The notes: generated from the letters alone by a model not told the origin. A stretch of 64,000 nucleotides of DNA from Amylostereum areolatum (GCA_012932865.1 SAXG01000128.1:1-64000); one strand, 5' to 3'; shown: positions 18,989-31,145, counted from the stretch's first letter. Program-made: numbers and translations.

Positions 18989-19947
18989 GACGAAGGGAGA
19001 CAAGGGGTGGAATGCAGCTGGGAGAGAGGGAAGGGGCGGAAGACAGTGGACACTGGCACACTGCTGGCAGACGCGTCGCGGAACGAACACGTGACTTTGT
19101 TGAACGTGTTGGAAACGGAATCGCGCGCCGGACTGATTAACCCGTTCGGTCCCTCTAGCATTGGGGACAAACAGCGAGGAGGTAACAGCTTGGGCGACAC
19201 GAGGCAGAAGGGGGAGGGGGAAGGGGAGGGGGAGGGGGAGGGACCGTCAACGCGCGCACTGACCCTGGGCCTGATTGCTAATCCTACCGCGTGGGTAGTT
19301 AGTTTGTTCATAATCTGCTCCTCAAAATGATAAGATTAATATATACATATGTATGTGCTTGGGGCGGACGAGGAAGGAGGAACAGCGGCGGTGGGGGATG
19401 GCGGGCGGGACGCCCGACGCGGCGGCGGCGTGGCGTCGGTGTTAGATTGTGATGGCTGTGTGGTGACGTAGGACGGGGTGACGTAGCCGCTCAGCTGATG
19501 ATGCTCATTGATTCTTTGATCGTTCTGTTGATCAGTGCACGTGATGTTCAAATTGGGTACGGTCGAGGACATTACATCGGATTCAATATGTATATTATTG
19601 GTATATATATTCGTAATCTACGTGTTAATGCGATCTCCTACATATATATATGTATGGGGCAGGGAGGAGGAGGGAGGGAGGCGGGGGGAGGGCGGCGGGA
19701 ACGGGAGGGACGGCCATCAAGACGTTGGCGCGTGGGTGGGATGATGGCGCGGATCGCGGGAAGGCTTACGGAAGCGCGTAAGGCTCGGGACAGAGGGGAA
19801 GCGCCGCCCAGGCACGGCGGGGACGGATGCCGAGGGCTTCTCCAGCATTGTCGGGCCCGACTACAGGTGTATTTACCACTGTAGTGAGGAGGGAATGGTT
19901 TCCCTTCCTCGTTAGCATAAGGGAAGCTATCCCTGTATCGTATCTAA
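18989..19947. other. Gene-free spacer with simple repeats
   Basis: Holds a purine-rich run (GGGGAGGGGG-like, 19205-19245), TATATA/ATATAC microsatellites (19338-19350, 19590-19655) and a second GGAGG-rich run (19660-19710). Nothing recognisable as coding. Confidence 0.5.
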
Positions 19948-20772
19948 TTAGAAGGTATATATATAGCGATCAGGTGCTAGGGGGATAGTTTCCTCTGGTG
20001 GCATATTGATATGAAGGTGCAGGCACACGGGGCAGCGCACCACGAGCGCACCATTGGGTACATGTTCCAGCCCATTTTGGTGATGAGCTCGACCACTCCG
20101 CTTTCCAAGCTGGATATGACTGTACTCTCGAGCCATAAGTTGTAACAACTTAAGACGATCCTAAAGAACTGTAGTGAGTTAAGTGGCATCCAGCAGCTAA
20201 TCATGGAACTCACCGGTACTGCGCGGATGCCTGAGCCATCCGTAAGCTGCTCCCAGAAGTCGTGGGCGGTCAGCCGACCTTGAACATTGAGACGATTGTA
20301 TAAATCAAGCAGGCGGAACATGGCGCCTGATTCTGGACAGATGGGGGTCGCTGGCCACCAACGTGCTCGAAAAAGCTGCAGGTGTCGCGGTGTTGAGCAG
20401 CACCCGCAATAGAGAATGGATACGGTATGGACTCTGTTCACGTCCAGGAGAACAAAGTCAAAGGGACCCTCTGGAACAGGACGCAAGATGCCGGGAAGAT
20501 GACCGAGCTGTACCGTCTAGTTGAGGTCCTTCAGCCAAATGCGCTCGAAGAAAGTGCCGTTCCAGCCCTACAAAACAGCCGTCAGTCCGCATATGGAGGT
20601 GGGGGTCGTGAGCAGACGTACCTGTAGTTCATGGGTGGGTGTTCTTCAATGCCGTCAAATTGCACACGTGGGGCAAACCAAATTGCCTCCAAAGCAATCC
20701 AAGCAGCGCACATGTGCACGTGAGGTGGGGTGTTTATCTGGATCCATCCGGCAGTCGGGGCAGCGGTTGTTT
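19948..20772 (-). pseudogene. KDZ transposase fragment, CxC2 region
   Basis: Minus strand. A Cys cluster ('CPDCRMDP', then 'CLDCFGGNLVCPTC') is followed by an intron 20568-20621 (GTACGT...TAG) and 'GWNGTFFERIWLKDL', 'FDFVLLDVNRVH', 'YCGCCSTPRHLQLFRARWW' and 'TAHDFWEQLTDGSG'. A second intron (20161-20213, GTGAGT...TAG) is followed by 'QLMAREYSHIQLGKRSGRAH' and a CPVC pair. This is the CxC2-like domain that precedes the KDZ transposase core. Stop codons interrupt it (two in the first exon after the Cys cluster, one TAG after 'LKDLN'), and it ends abruptly before the catalytic core, so it is a truncated pseudogene. Its 5' end abuts the left arm of the long inverted repeat. Confidence 0.85.
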
Positions 20773-20775
20773 GTG

Positions 20776-22440
20776 ACCCCATGGTGTACCAAGCCATGTG
20801 GTCCACATGGAGCGGACACGCGGAAGTGCTATCAGTCACATGCGAGCGGACGTCGGCCAACGGGCTCCTGCTGGGACAGGGCCCCATGGCACCCCATGGG
20901 CTGATATGTAACCAGCATAGGGGCATTGGCGGGCAGTTTGGGCTCTCTTTGGCTGGGTCACAGGTGCTTGGTGACCATATTCCGGGAGTTGGGTAGGCAC
21001 ACCGGCGGTGGAACTGGTGATGAGCACCTGCCCTCGGAGAGTGGTGTAGCTAGAATCCGGCCGGGCAGTGCGCAAAAATTATGATTTTCACCGCCCCTGG
21101 CCACTATATTTTGGCAAAATAAATCTCCGGGTCCAGGATCCAGCTGGGCAGTACACAAAAACTATGATTTGTACCCTCCGGCCACTTTGGTTCGCTGAAA
21201 CAGAGCGGTCAGGATTTGTGAATTGTTACAATTGATTCCAATGCAAATATAGGTCCGGCGGTGACATAGGGGCTCGCTGAGGTGTACTGGACACCGCCGA
21301 GACTTAGCCCAGGACACAGGGACTGCTCAGCGAATATGTAGAACCCGCCAGAGCATGACACGAGTTGATCTGCAGATATCCGCCGGTTTTTTTGACAGGT
21401 ACCTGTGGTCTCAAAATCAATACCTCAATCCTTACAGGTATCAGGCACACAGGTATCTGTACCCATGGGTGTGCCTGGAGGGTACCTAAACAGGTACCCA
21501 CAGGTATCACAGCTCATGTCCACCTTGGTCACTTTAAATGGTCATATAGGGAACAAATATGGTAGTTGGATAGGTTATCAAGGGTATACTAGACCATAGG
21601 GGTGGTGGAAGATGCATTCTGTAGAGTTTAGGAGGGTAGAAGCTCGTTAAAAGAGCAAAAATGATGGCTCAGGCATCAATTTTAGGCCCACAGGTTTCTC
21701 ACAGGTACCTTTGCAGGTTACCTGTTGTCTTAGAATCAATACCTCAATCCTTACAGGTATCAGGCACACAGGTACCTGTATCTATGGGTTGGATACCTGC
21801 AGGTGTGCCTGAAGGGTACCCAAACAGGTACCTGCAGATATAGCAACTCGTGTCATGCTCTGGAACCCGCTCCGGCGAACTACCTGGCAGGACACCTTGA
21901 CAGGATCTGTGGATTGTTTAAGTAGATTCCAGTGCAAAGGCAGGTCCGGCGGGAATGTAGGGGCTCGCCGAGGTGTCCTGGACACCGCCAAGATTTATCC
22001 CGGGACACAGGAGCTGCTCAGCAGACATGTAGAGCCTGTTCCGGAGAGACATCTGATAGGACACCACCAACAGGATTTGTGAATTGTTTAAGTGGATTCC
22101 AATGCAAAGGAAGGTCCGGCGGTGACACAGGATCTCACTGAGATATCTAGGACACCGCTGAGACCTAGCCTATTACACAGGGATCACTCAGCAGACACGT
22201 AGAATTCCTTCCGGATAGATACCTGGTAGGACACCGCCGACAGGATTTGTGAATTGTTTAGCGTCATTCCAATCCAAAGTCAAGTCCTGTGGTAGCACAG
22301 AGACATTATAAGGACTCCTAGATACCACCAAGATATAGTGTAATGTGGAAGGACTACTTTGTAGATATGTAGAGCCTATGTCGGGGACAACCCTTGTAGA
22401 GCACTCCGTATAAACTGGTAAGTTGTTTGTATTTATTCCT
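20776..22440 (+). repeat. Left arm of a long inverted repeat with ~170-bp tandem units
   Basis: Begins TGACCCCATGGTG and is closely matched, inverted, by 28030-29318. The inner part is a tandem array of ~170-bp units, recognisable by ATTCCAATGCAAAG at about 21234, 21925, 22095 and 22266 and a recurring CAGGATTTGTGAATTGTT. A 514-bp hAT MITE (21349-21862) interrupts the array. This is the structure of terminal inverted repeats with subterminal arrays of a large DNA transposon, but no transposase of matching type lies between the arms. Confidence 0.8.
21349..21862. mobile_element. hAT-type MITE
   Basis: 514 bp. Terminal inverted repeats CAGAGCATGACACGAGTTG / CAACTCGTGTCATGCTCTG and a perfect 8-bp duplication GAACCCGC (21341-21348, 21863-21870), both typical of hAT elements. 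The interior repeats ACAGGTACCTG-like motifs and codes for nothing. Confidence 0.9.
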
Positions 22441-23040
22441 ACATGTATGCACATTTGGTAGTGTCACATACATTGCATGAGCTTCTTGCCTCAAATATCT
22501 AGAATAGGATACAAGATTTCTGAAAGGACACCTAGAGTCATTGCTAGTAGATATCCCTGATGGAATGGCAAATTGTTCAAGTTGATTCCACTAACACAAC
22601 ATGTACAGTTGTCTTATATAACGATGCCACAAGCTCCTATCCACAACTGAGATTTGGTTGTTTTGTAGCATCCTCACTGGTAAAGCTTCTGATAGGGCAC
22701 TGTGACCATGCAATATTCATTATGGTTCCTCTAGGGATGTTTATTATGTCATCTATTTTGGGAGAGGCACGACAATTTGTGATGCTCAGATGGTTAAGGT
22801 TAGGGTTAGAATGGCACAATCTGTTTTCTAATCATTTGTACACTTCTGTACAATGTTCATTTCACTTCTCATCAAACCTTTCTACAAAAATTTGTACAAC
22901 TGTCGACAAGGTAGGTCTCGTAACCATCCCATCCTATGTGGTTTCCTCCCTCATCATCCTGTATGACCTCTATGAAAGAATCTGAGTAGGTAGGAGTATT
23001 TTCATTGTTTCATTCTTCTAACCTACACCCTTTGTTGATT
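22441..23040. other. AT-rich spacer; end of a repeat shared with 30140
   Basis: No gene. The stretch 22735-22815 (TTTATTATGTCATC..., ending in GGTTAAGGTTAGGGTTA) recurs at 30147-30215 on the same strand, beside the Tc1-like transposase. It may be the terminal region of that element family. Confidence 0.4.
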
Positions 23041-24179
23041 TTTTTTTGCCTTACACACAAACCTCGCTCATATCGGTGCTCTCCTCAAACGCCTTCTCGG
23101 CATCTGCTGATTTTTGGACAGTGCGTGGTTTTATTTTGTTTTCCTCTTCCTCCTGCTCACATCGTATGTGCAGGACGCCCAGGTGAGCACACACGCACCC
23201 CCTTGTACCCAGCTACGCTCTCCTCCCCCTGCCTGCCCACAAACACACGCGCAACGCACCCGACCTTTATCCCGCCCTCTTTGCTCCGTCCCCACCACAA
23301 CCCCTCGCCCTTCCACCTCGTGCCCTTCCACCCCACACCCAATGCACCTGTCTCCACCCCTTAATCCCCGCCCCTCTCTCCTGCGCAGTACACGATGAAC
23401 GCGGTGCACCCGTGCGTCACACAAGGCAACAACGTCCATCGTGTGGACACGCGCAAGAGCATACTTTGAGCGGCCGAGCGCGGGTGGGCTTGCGTGTTGC
23501 GGGGACAAGCTTGGCATGGGTGCGGTTTGGGTGTGGGTGTGGGTGTTGAGGACAGCGTGGAGCGTGCGCGCGTTCCTGCAGCCCAAGGGCAGGGGACCGT
23601 GCATGGCAAGGGTGTGAGTGCGTTGCTGGCGTGGGTGTTGAGGGCAGCCGAGCTTGCATGTTGCAGGCGCGAGGGGGCGAGGGATGTGTGGGACATGTGG
23701 GGCAAGGGGTGTACGGGTGCCCACGCATCGCGGGTGGTGGCGTGGGCATGCACATTGAGCGTGAGGGGTGCGTGCGTTGCATGCGGGCGGGTTGCGGGCA
23801 TGCGTGCCCATTGCAGGCGGGTGCGTTGAGCGCTGGCGGTCAGGCATGGGGGTGTGCGCGCATGGGCATTGCACGTGGATTTGTGGAGCCCAGGTGGGTG
23901 CATTGCGCGCGGGTGCATTGTAGACGGGTGCGTTGTGGACGGGTGTGCGCATTGCGGGCGGGTGTGTTGCGGACGCGTGGGCGTGCGGGTGTTTGTGCGT
24001 GGTGCGTGCGGGTTGTGGGCTGGCTGATGCGCACAACGCGTGCATTGCAGGTGTGGGTGTGGGGTGTAGGGTGCGGGTGTGCGGGTGTGTTGGCGTGATA
24101 TAGGCGGGTGTGCGGGCTCGTGCTGCGGGTGTGCGGGTTGCGGGTGTGCGTGCGGGGGCAGTGGATGCATACATGCACA

Positions 24180-24238
24180 TGCTATGACATTTTTCAGAGC
24201 CCATTTTCATTAAATGGGCTCTGGAAAATGTCATAGCA
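24180..24238. repeat. 27-bp-stem hairpin, copy A
   Basis: Arms TGCTATGACATTTT... and ...AAAATGTCATAGCA with a 5-nt loop and one T.G pair. The homologous hairpin is at 31146-31203. Confidence 0.85.
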
Positions 24239-24244
24239 CATGGA

Positions 24245-24292
24245 GGCAAGAATGCCATCAAATCACGTGCAGCAATTGATGGCATACTCGCC
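24245..24292. repeat. Second hairpin, copy A
   Basis: Arms contain ATGCCATCAA and TTGATGGCAT with two mismatches and a 13-nt loop. Counterpart at 31210-31247. Confidence 0.75.
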
Positions 24293-24605
24293 TGAGCGTG
24301 CTTAATGGCGGGGAGCAGAGGGTAGGTAGTAAACGAGGGCAGTGAGCGAGGGCGGTGGGCGAGGGCAATGGTGAAGGCAAGGGCAAGGGCAAGGGCAAGG
24401 GAGAGGGCGGACTCACCAGCCTGCATGCAGAAGGTCGTTCGGCGCGTGGGAGCGGCTGAGCGCGAGTTCGGGCGTGGGCGTGCACTTCCAGCCTTCGAGT
24501 GGGCGAGTGTGCAGGCGGGCAAGCGGGTAAGACGGGGGAAGGAGGGGGAAAGGGTGAGGGAGAAGAAGGGGGAAAGGGTGAGAGAGAGGAAGGGAAAGCT
24601 GCTAA

Positions 24606-24663
24606 GATCATGACATATTTTCCGCTCGCATTTTGAAATGCAAGCAGAAAATATGTCATGATC
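24606..24663. repeat. Third hairpin, copy A
   Basis: GATCATGACATATTTTC paired with GAAAATATGTCATGATC, continuing inward to a 2-nt loop with two or three mismatches. Confidence 0.8.
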
Positions 24664-25234
24664 TCACCAAGCCACGTGCGCTCGCAACCTGGCACCTCGG
24701 CAACTGCCGTGCCGAGACGTGACACGTCAACGGTCGTCCACTTGTCTTCCTCTGCCTTTCCCTTGTTTCCTCGTCATCTGTTTGTCAACGCACCCGCACG
24801 CCTGCAACACCCGCGTGTCCTGGCCATCAGCACCTGCGCGTCCATGCCCTCGACTCCCAGGTGCACCCATCTCCATTGACGCGCTTGCCCACGTCTGCAC
24901 CCTCCGCGCCCACACCGACACCTGCGCCCGCCCTTGCGCCTTCAACAGCCCTTGCCGACGTGCCTGCGCCTTCGACGCCCTCACCCGCGCCGTCAGTGCC
25001 GACACCGACACCCTCGATGCCGGTGCTCGCACCCTCAAACCGCCCCTGCCCGCTCCCTCAAGCTGCATGCACCCGATGCCCGTGCCCGTGCCCGTGCTCA
25101 ATGCGCCCACCCACCCGCGCCCTCAGTGTCCGTGCCCTCAGTGTCTGCACCCTTAGTGTCCACACCTGCGTGCCCTCAAGCTGCATGTGGCCACCCTCCC
25201 TTGTCGCTTATCCCTGTGCACCCTCAATGCCTGC
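24664..25234. other. C-rich low-complexity DNA
   Basis: GCGCCCTCA/CACCCGCGCC-type repeats on the plus strand. No credible gene. Interrupted by the solo LTR at 25235. Confidence 0.55.
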
Positions 25235-25738
25235 TGTCATGAACGCCTCCTAAATATATACATCGGACCTTACTTTTAGTATAGTTTTACCACCGGACCT
25301 CGCATGGGACACTTACTATAGTTGTTATTCTTCGCCGCCTTTGCCTCGCGTCTGGCCCTTCGGGCATACCGGTCTTCTCGGCTTCCTCGGTCATGGTCTA
25401 GACTTTGGAGTCATACTTACATCGCCTCGTGGTTGAGACCCACTTCGTACTCCGTGCGCAGTCCGTGCGCAGTCGTGGTGACCCACTCTCCTCCGGCTTT
25501 GTTTGTCCTTGTTTGGGGCTCTTCTGTCATGTATATAAGGGCTCCCTAATCTATACGGAAAGGGTCATCTCGACCTTTCTTCATTCTCCGGCTACCTGGG
25601 GTATCCTACCTCGTGCAGTAAGGCTTGATACATACGTTCGTTATACCTCGTACCCCCTCCTTCCTCACCTCGCCTTCCCTCGTCTTCCCTCTTGTCGCGA
25701 CGCCCTGAACCTGCTTCGCAGGTAGACCGTGCGTGACA
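25235..25738 (+). mobile_element. Solo LTR, unidentified family (TGTCATGAACG)
   Basis: 504 bp, TGTCATGAACG...GCGTGACA, flanked by a perfect 5-bp duplication CCTGC (25230-25234, 25739-25743). Has a plus-strand TATATAAGG promoter box near 25537. A second, diverged copy lies at 44479-44975. No internal region is present, so the family cannot be assigned. Confidence 0.88.
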
Positions 25739-26460
25739 CCTGCGCTCTCAAGCCGCCTGCACCCGTTGCCTACGCCCATGCATGCGCCCGTGCACACACC
25801 CGTGCACACACCCGTACATGCGCCCACGCCCACACCCATCCACGTGTGCTCAACAACTGCACCCGGGCACCCTCCACGCCCATGCCCTTGCACCCGCGCC
25901 CTCCACGCACGCACCCTCCACACGCACACACCCTCCACACGCACGCGCCCTCCATACGCACGTGCCTGCACACCTGCCCGCCTTCAATGCACTCGCCCAC
26001 GCACCCGTGTGCTCAACACCCATGCACCAGCGCCCGCAACACGTGCATCCCCATTGCAACAGGCATGCCCCACTCTCAGCGCCCACACCCACGTCCTCAG
26101 CACTCGCACTCACCCTCAACACCCACGCACCCCACCCTTGATGTGCCCCCTCCCCTGTGCATCTCCTGCACGCCCTCCACACCCACTCCCATGCGCCCGC
26201 GCACTCCACACCCGTGCCCGTGCCCACGCCTCCAATGCCTGTGCCCGCCAACCCTCGACACCCACCCTCGACACTCACCCTCGACACCCACGCCCGCGCG
26301 CTCAACGCCCGTGCTACTCCGCACTCGATGCCCGTGCCCGCATGCCCTCAATGCCTGGCTCTCACCCTCGCCCTACGTGCCCGCGGCCCCGCCCTTGTTG
26401 CGTGCACGTCCCCTCCCGCATCCCCACCCTACCTCCCTGTGCTTTTGCATGCTTGCGGGT
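25739..26460. other. C-rich low-complexity DNA
   Basis: Continuation of the repeats interrupted by the solo LTR. The ~250-codon plus-strand ORFs are Pro/Thr/His/Arg repeats and not credible proteins. Confidence 0.55.
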
Positions 26461-27170
26461 GAATTAAATGTAAATGAGATAGAAATGAAATAAAATAAGC
26501 ATGAGATAAAGTAAGAGGAAATGAGACACATGAATTCCATGGATTACCTTATGAGGAATGAGCTAGGTTTCTCCAGCCCGTAATTTGTTGCAGCAAAATT
26601 ATAAGAGACACGTGCTTCGCCCTCTTTTGTATTACTTCATCATCATGCGGCATCTCACACTGCCCGCCTCATTCCCTCTCCCTGAGTCCTGCTCATGCGC
26701 ACACTTCATTGATGTATCAATACTGTACATACACATGCACAGAGCCGTAAAGAACGGTATGGACCATTCTTTGTATATATATATGTACTTATCGCAAGGA
26801 ATACAGCTTCAAGGAATTCACACTTCCTTCATATTGATGCAGATGCAATGGCATGGCTGTAAATGAAATAGCACGGGATGATGCCCGCCGAGTAAGATGA
26901 AGGCCACCCCCGTGCGGTGCTTGTGGAGTAAGAAAAGAGAAGCTGTATGTTGGCTTCAAAACCATTTGTAGGTTGAGATTTGAACAAATGTACATTGAGA
27001 TCACGTGATGACCACTAGAAAACATGTCACATGATTGCATAAAATGAAAGTTGCACATAGACAGATTAAACCAGTGACTGGTACACCATCACACAAATTG
27101 CATTACACCAATAGACTACAACTACTTAGAGGGAGAGCAATATGTAATGTATCTATACCACCCTTACCTT
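26461..27170. other. AT-rich spacer without gene
   Basis: No supported ORF. The stretch 27000-27080 (GATGACCACTAGAAAACATGT...) recurs at 31757-31840, where it again precedes a minisatellite start, so both are part of one dispersed repeat. Confidence 0.4.
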
Positions 27171-27184
27171 GCAAGTCCATGTGA

Positions 27185-27690
27185 GTGCTCCCGCATCCCG
27201 GCGCAAAATGGTGTGAGCACTTGCGCACTCCCACCCCCAACACAAAATAGCATGAGCACTTGCACACTCCTGCATCCCAGCGCAAAATGGTGTGAGCGCT
27301 TGCACACTCCCACCCCCAACACAAAATAGTGTGAGCACTTGCATGCTCCCACATCCTGGCGCAAAATGGTGTGAGCACTTGCGCGCTCCCACCCCCAACA
27401 CAAAATGGTGTGAGCACTTGCGCACTCCCACATCCCGGCACAAGATGGTATGAGTGCTTGCGCGCTCACACCCCAATACAAAATAGTGTGAGTGCTTGTG
27501 CACTCCCACCCCCAACACAAAACAGTATGAGCACTTGCGCGCTCCCGCATCCTGGCACAAAATGGTGTGAGCACTTGCGCGCTCCCACCCCCAACACAGA
27601 ATAGTTAAGCACTTGCGTGCACCTGCATCCCAGCACAAAATGGTGAGAGTGCTGGTATGCTCCCACACTCAACACAAATGGCATGAGCAT
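27185..27690. repeat. Minisatellite, ~40-bp unit
   Basis: About 12 units of CACAAAATGGTGTGAGCACT + TGCGCACTCCC..., alternating between a CACCCCCAA and a GCATCCCGG junction, so the higher-order period is about 80 bp. A shorter array of the same family is at 34590-34870. All long ORFs here are products of the repeat. Confidence 0.85.
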
Positions 27691-28029
27691 TGAACTCTGT
27701 CTACAAAAATGTGAACACCTGAGTTCAAAGAATTTGAACTCTGCCTACAAAAGACTTGAACACTAGCGTTCAAAAAATTGACCTTGGGATCTAAAATTGT
27801 GGGGAACCGTACTGCCATGCTCGCAATGGCTCACTCCCCACCAAGTACCAATGTAAGCATAGCTGACTACATCAAACCAACAAAGTAAACAGCTGTCCAA
27901 ATTGTGTAACCAACGACATAAAAACCATATCCAAAGCGATGCTGGTGACTTGACAAGAAGGTCAGAAAGTCAGTTTCTCCTTTTGAGATGTTGTTTAGTG
28001 TGTAGATAAGACCTTGTGAATATGTAACA
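27691..28029. other. Spacer without gene
   Basis: Contains imperfect GTTCAAA/TTTGAACTCTG repeats at 27690-27790. Nothing else recognised. Confidence 0.4.
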
Positions 28030-29318
28030 CATAAGGGAGTGCTCTATAAGAGTTGTCCCCGACATAGGCCCTTCATATCTACTAAGTAGTCCTTCTACAT
28101 TACACTATATTTCGGAGGTATCTAGGGGTCCTTATAATGTCCCTGTGTTACCACCAGACTTGCCTTTAGATCAGAATGATGCTAAACAATTCACAAATCC
28201 TGTTGGTGGTGTTGTACCAGATATCGCACTGGGGAGAGCTCTACGTATTCACAGAGTGGTCTATGTATCTTGGGCTGAGTCTCGGCGGTGTTCAGGACAC
28301 CTCGGAGAGACCCTGTGTCACTGCCAGAGCTGCCTTTGCATTGGAATCACCCCAAATAATTCACAAACCCTGTCAGCGGTGTCTTACTAGCTGTCTCGCC
28401 GGAACAGGTTCTGCATGTTTGCCAAGCAGCTCCTGTGTCCTGGGATAAATCTCGGTGGTATCTGGGACACCTTGGCAAGCCCTTATATTACCGCCGGAGC
28501 CGCCTTTGCATTGTAATCACCCCAAATAATTCACAAACCCTGTCAGCGGTGTCTTACTAGCTATCTCGCCGAAACAGGCTCTGCATGTTCACCGACAGGT
28601 CCCTGTGTCCTGGGCCATGTCTCGGCAGTGTCCAGGACAACTCGGCGAACCCCTAGATTCCTGCCGGACCTGCCTCTGCACTGGAATCTACTTAAACAAT
28701 CCACAAATCCTGTCACGGTGTCCTGCCAGGTAGTTTGCCGGAGCGGGTTCTACATGTTCGCCAAGCAGTCCCTGTGTCCTGGGCTAAGTCTCGGCGGTGT
28801 CCAGTACACCTCAGCGAGCCCCTATGTCACCGCCGGACCTATATTTGCATTGGAATCAATTGTAACAATTCACAAATCCTGACCGCTCTGTTTCAGCGAA
28901 CCAAAGTGGCCGGAGGGTACAAATCATAGTTTTTGTGTACTGCCCAGCTGGATCCTGGACCCGGAGATCTATTTTGCCAAAATATAGTGGCCAGGGGCGG
29001 TGAAAATCATAATTTTTGTGCGCTGCCTGGCCGGATTCTAGCTGCACCACTCTCCGAGGGCAGGTGCTTATCACCGGTTCCACCGCCGGTGTGCCTACCC
29101 AACTCCCGGAATATGGTCACCAAGCACCTGTGACCCAGCCAAAGAGAGCCCACACTGCCCGCCAATGCCCCTATGCTGGTTACATATCAGCCCATGGGGT
29201 GCCATGGGGCCCTGTCCCAGCAGGAGCCCGTTGGCCGACGTCCGCTCGCATGTGACTGATAGCACTTCCGCGTGTCCGCTCCATGTGGACCACATGGCCT
29301 GGTGCACCATGGGGTCAT
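28030..29318 (-). repeat. Right arm of the long inverted repeat
   Basis: Inverted counterpart of 20776-22440. Five ~172-bp units are recognisable on the plus strand at the TTGGAATCA-like motif (about 28150, 28335, 28508, 28681, 28852). The outer 460 bp (28861-29318) match the left arm at roughly 95% or better by eye. The outer end is CACCATGGGGTCA. It sits within a Tc1-like transposase gene, immediately after the codons for 'LDNCAIHD'. Confidence 0.8.
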
Positions 29319-30094
29319 GAATGGCACAATTGTCAAGGATGAGGACACTCCGGTCTTGTGGAAATGGATTCATTTTGGGGAGCTAGACAATTGAGTGATG
29401 TTAGTACATATTCAAAAACATATAAGCCACACGTACAACATCCTCTACTATGAAGTCGAAGAACTCATCTCCATCAACAGACCCTTTGACAATATGAGTT
29501 GCGATGTATCCTGTGATATCAATCCCTGCAACCATGCTGTATTGTTCCCCTCATACAAAGTTGGCATCAATTTCAGGGGTTTGACCTCTGGGGGCCGGAC
29601 CATGATGGTGGTATATCATCCGATCGTCCTTGCTCGTTTCATCAACACATATGGCCATGCTAGCTAGGATATTGTTCTTGATAAATGCTGCATGCTCTGC
29701 CCTTGCCACCTCATCTCTCTCTGCAGCGGCCCTCCAAACAGTCTTGTACGTGAATGCGCAGTCCTGAATGATCCGGTGTAGTGCAGTGCGAGACATACTG
29801 ATGTCATAAGATATGAGGGGCCAGTCCTAGATCTCATCCAGAAGGAGAGTAGGATCATCCTCCAGTGCTTCAAGGACACCTTGAACTTGCTCCCCTGAGA
29901 GAATGGGAGGCCGCCCACGGAGGGGATTGAGAGGGGGGGATAACATTACCATGCTCCTCTAAATTGTCTCTCCATCTCCGGATGCTCCATTCAGAGACAT
30001 CAAAGAGATCTGCCAGATCTTCTGTGAGATGACCATGAGCATTCAGCCAGAGTATACACTCTTTTATATCACAACTGATATGGCGGGAGGGCAT
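29319..30094 (-). pseudogene. Tc1/mariner-like transposase, truncated
   Basis: Minus strand from an ATG at 30094. An N-terminal helix-turn-helix ('LTEDLADLFDVSEWSIRRWR') is followed by a C7-run frameshift near 29935 and an in-frame TAG (~29830). The DDE-type core follows: 'CVDETSKDDRMIYHH' (first Asp) and 'SVDGDEFFDFIVEDVV'. A 54-bp intron comes next (29383-29436, GTACGT donor, TACTAAC branch point, TAG acceptor), then 'DRSVLILDNCAIH' (second Asp). The third catalytic acid and C terminus are missing because the long inverted repeat begins there. A dead cut-and-paste transposase of the IS630/Tc1 superfamily. Confidence 0.85.
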
Positions 30095-30559
30095 TGTGGA
30101 CTGAAGGAGAGTGGGAGGAAGTGTTACGGTTCCAAGTAGGAACATTTATTATGTCATCATTTTTTGGGAGAGGCGCGACGATTTGTGATGCTCAGACGGT
30201 TAAGGTTAGGGTTAATCTGATACAGTCCATTTTCTATTCAGTAGTACACCTTCATACAATCTCTGATACATGTTCCGTGAAGGCTCCCTACAATTCTTTA
30301 TACTACCATTCCCAATAGGTCTCGCAACCATCCCAGGTTCTTCTCTCTACATCCCATACAATCTCAATACCGAGGTTTGAACAGACAGAGATATTTCTAT
30401 TCTTCTATTCTCCTACACTACACTCTCGGTCGGTTTTTTTTTGCAAACTAATTAATCGCACTTGTGTCGACGGTCTCCTCGAACCGGAAACTGCCAAGTT
30501 TTGTTCTGTGCCCCTGCTCCCGCCCGCTCCCACCTCCTCACAGGTGTGTAACCCCTCAC
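30095..30559. other. Repeat terminus and AT-rich spacer
   Basis: 30147-30215 matches 22735-22815. Otherwise no gene. Confidence 0.4.
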
Positions 30560-31145
30560 ATGGCGTATACACGCCCAGCCCACGTACTCGGGCAACACGC
30601 AAGCAATGCTGACTGGGCGTGAAGCCAAGGGGTGCGTCCAGCGCGGGGGTCGTGCACATCGAGCGCGAGGGGGGTGCGCATGTGGCGGGGGCACATGTGC
30701 GGGTCAAGGGGCGGGCGGGCATGTTGCAGGTGCAGGTGTGGGCGTGCTGAGGACAAGGGGGGCGTGTGCAGCGAGGGTGGGGCAGAGGGTGCGCGTTGAC
30801 GGCGGGTGCATGCGCATCGAGGGCCAGGCGGGTGGGCGTGTGAGTGTGCATTGCTTGCGGGTGGGTGGGCATGTTGAGCACGGGCGTGCAGGCGTACATT
30901 GCAGGCGTCTGGAACCGCACGTGTGTGTGTGCATTGTGGGTATCCTGCTTGCGGGCGTGTGGGAAGGCATGCGTGCGGCTTGCGGGTGTGCGGGAAGGCG
31001 TGCGCGGGGCGTGCGTGTGGGCAGGCAGGTGCGTTGCAGGAGGGTGCATTGCGGGCGGGTCGTTCGTTGCGGGCGGGTGTGCGCATTGCGTGTGGGCGGG
31101 CGTGGGCGTTGCGTATGGACAAAGTGTCACCAGCACATGAGCACG
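30560..31145. other. G-rich low-complexity DNA, copy B
   Basis: GCGGGTGTGCG-like repeats resembling 23460-24170. Long ORFs are compositional artefacts. Confidence 0.55.

Larger units (their letters stand above)
23041..24600. other. GC-rich, strand-skewed low-complexity DNA
   Basis: C-rich on the plus strand to about 23400, then strongly G-rich (GCGGGTGTGCG-type repeats) to 24600. Long ORFs on both strands here encode only Pro/His/Arg/Thr repeats and are compositional artefacts. Three palindromes are embedded or adjacent (listed separately). It resembles 30560-31500. Confidence 0.6.

Noticed and set aside
23131..24522. 463-codon minus-strand ORF and its neighbours
   Set aside because: Pro/His/Thr/Arg repeats from GCGGGTGTGCG-type DNA; open in several frames on both strands, so composition rather than coding explains it.
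27185..27690. CRISPR-like array
   Set aside because: Units are contiguous degenerate tandem repeats without unique spacers, in a eukaryotic context.
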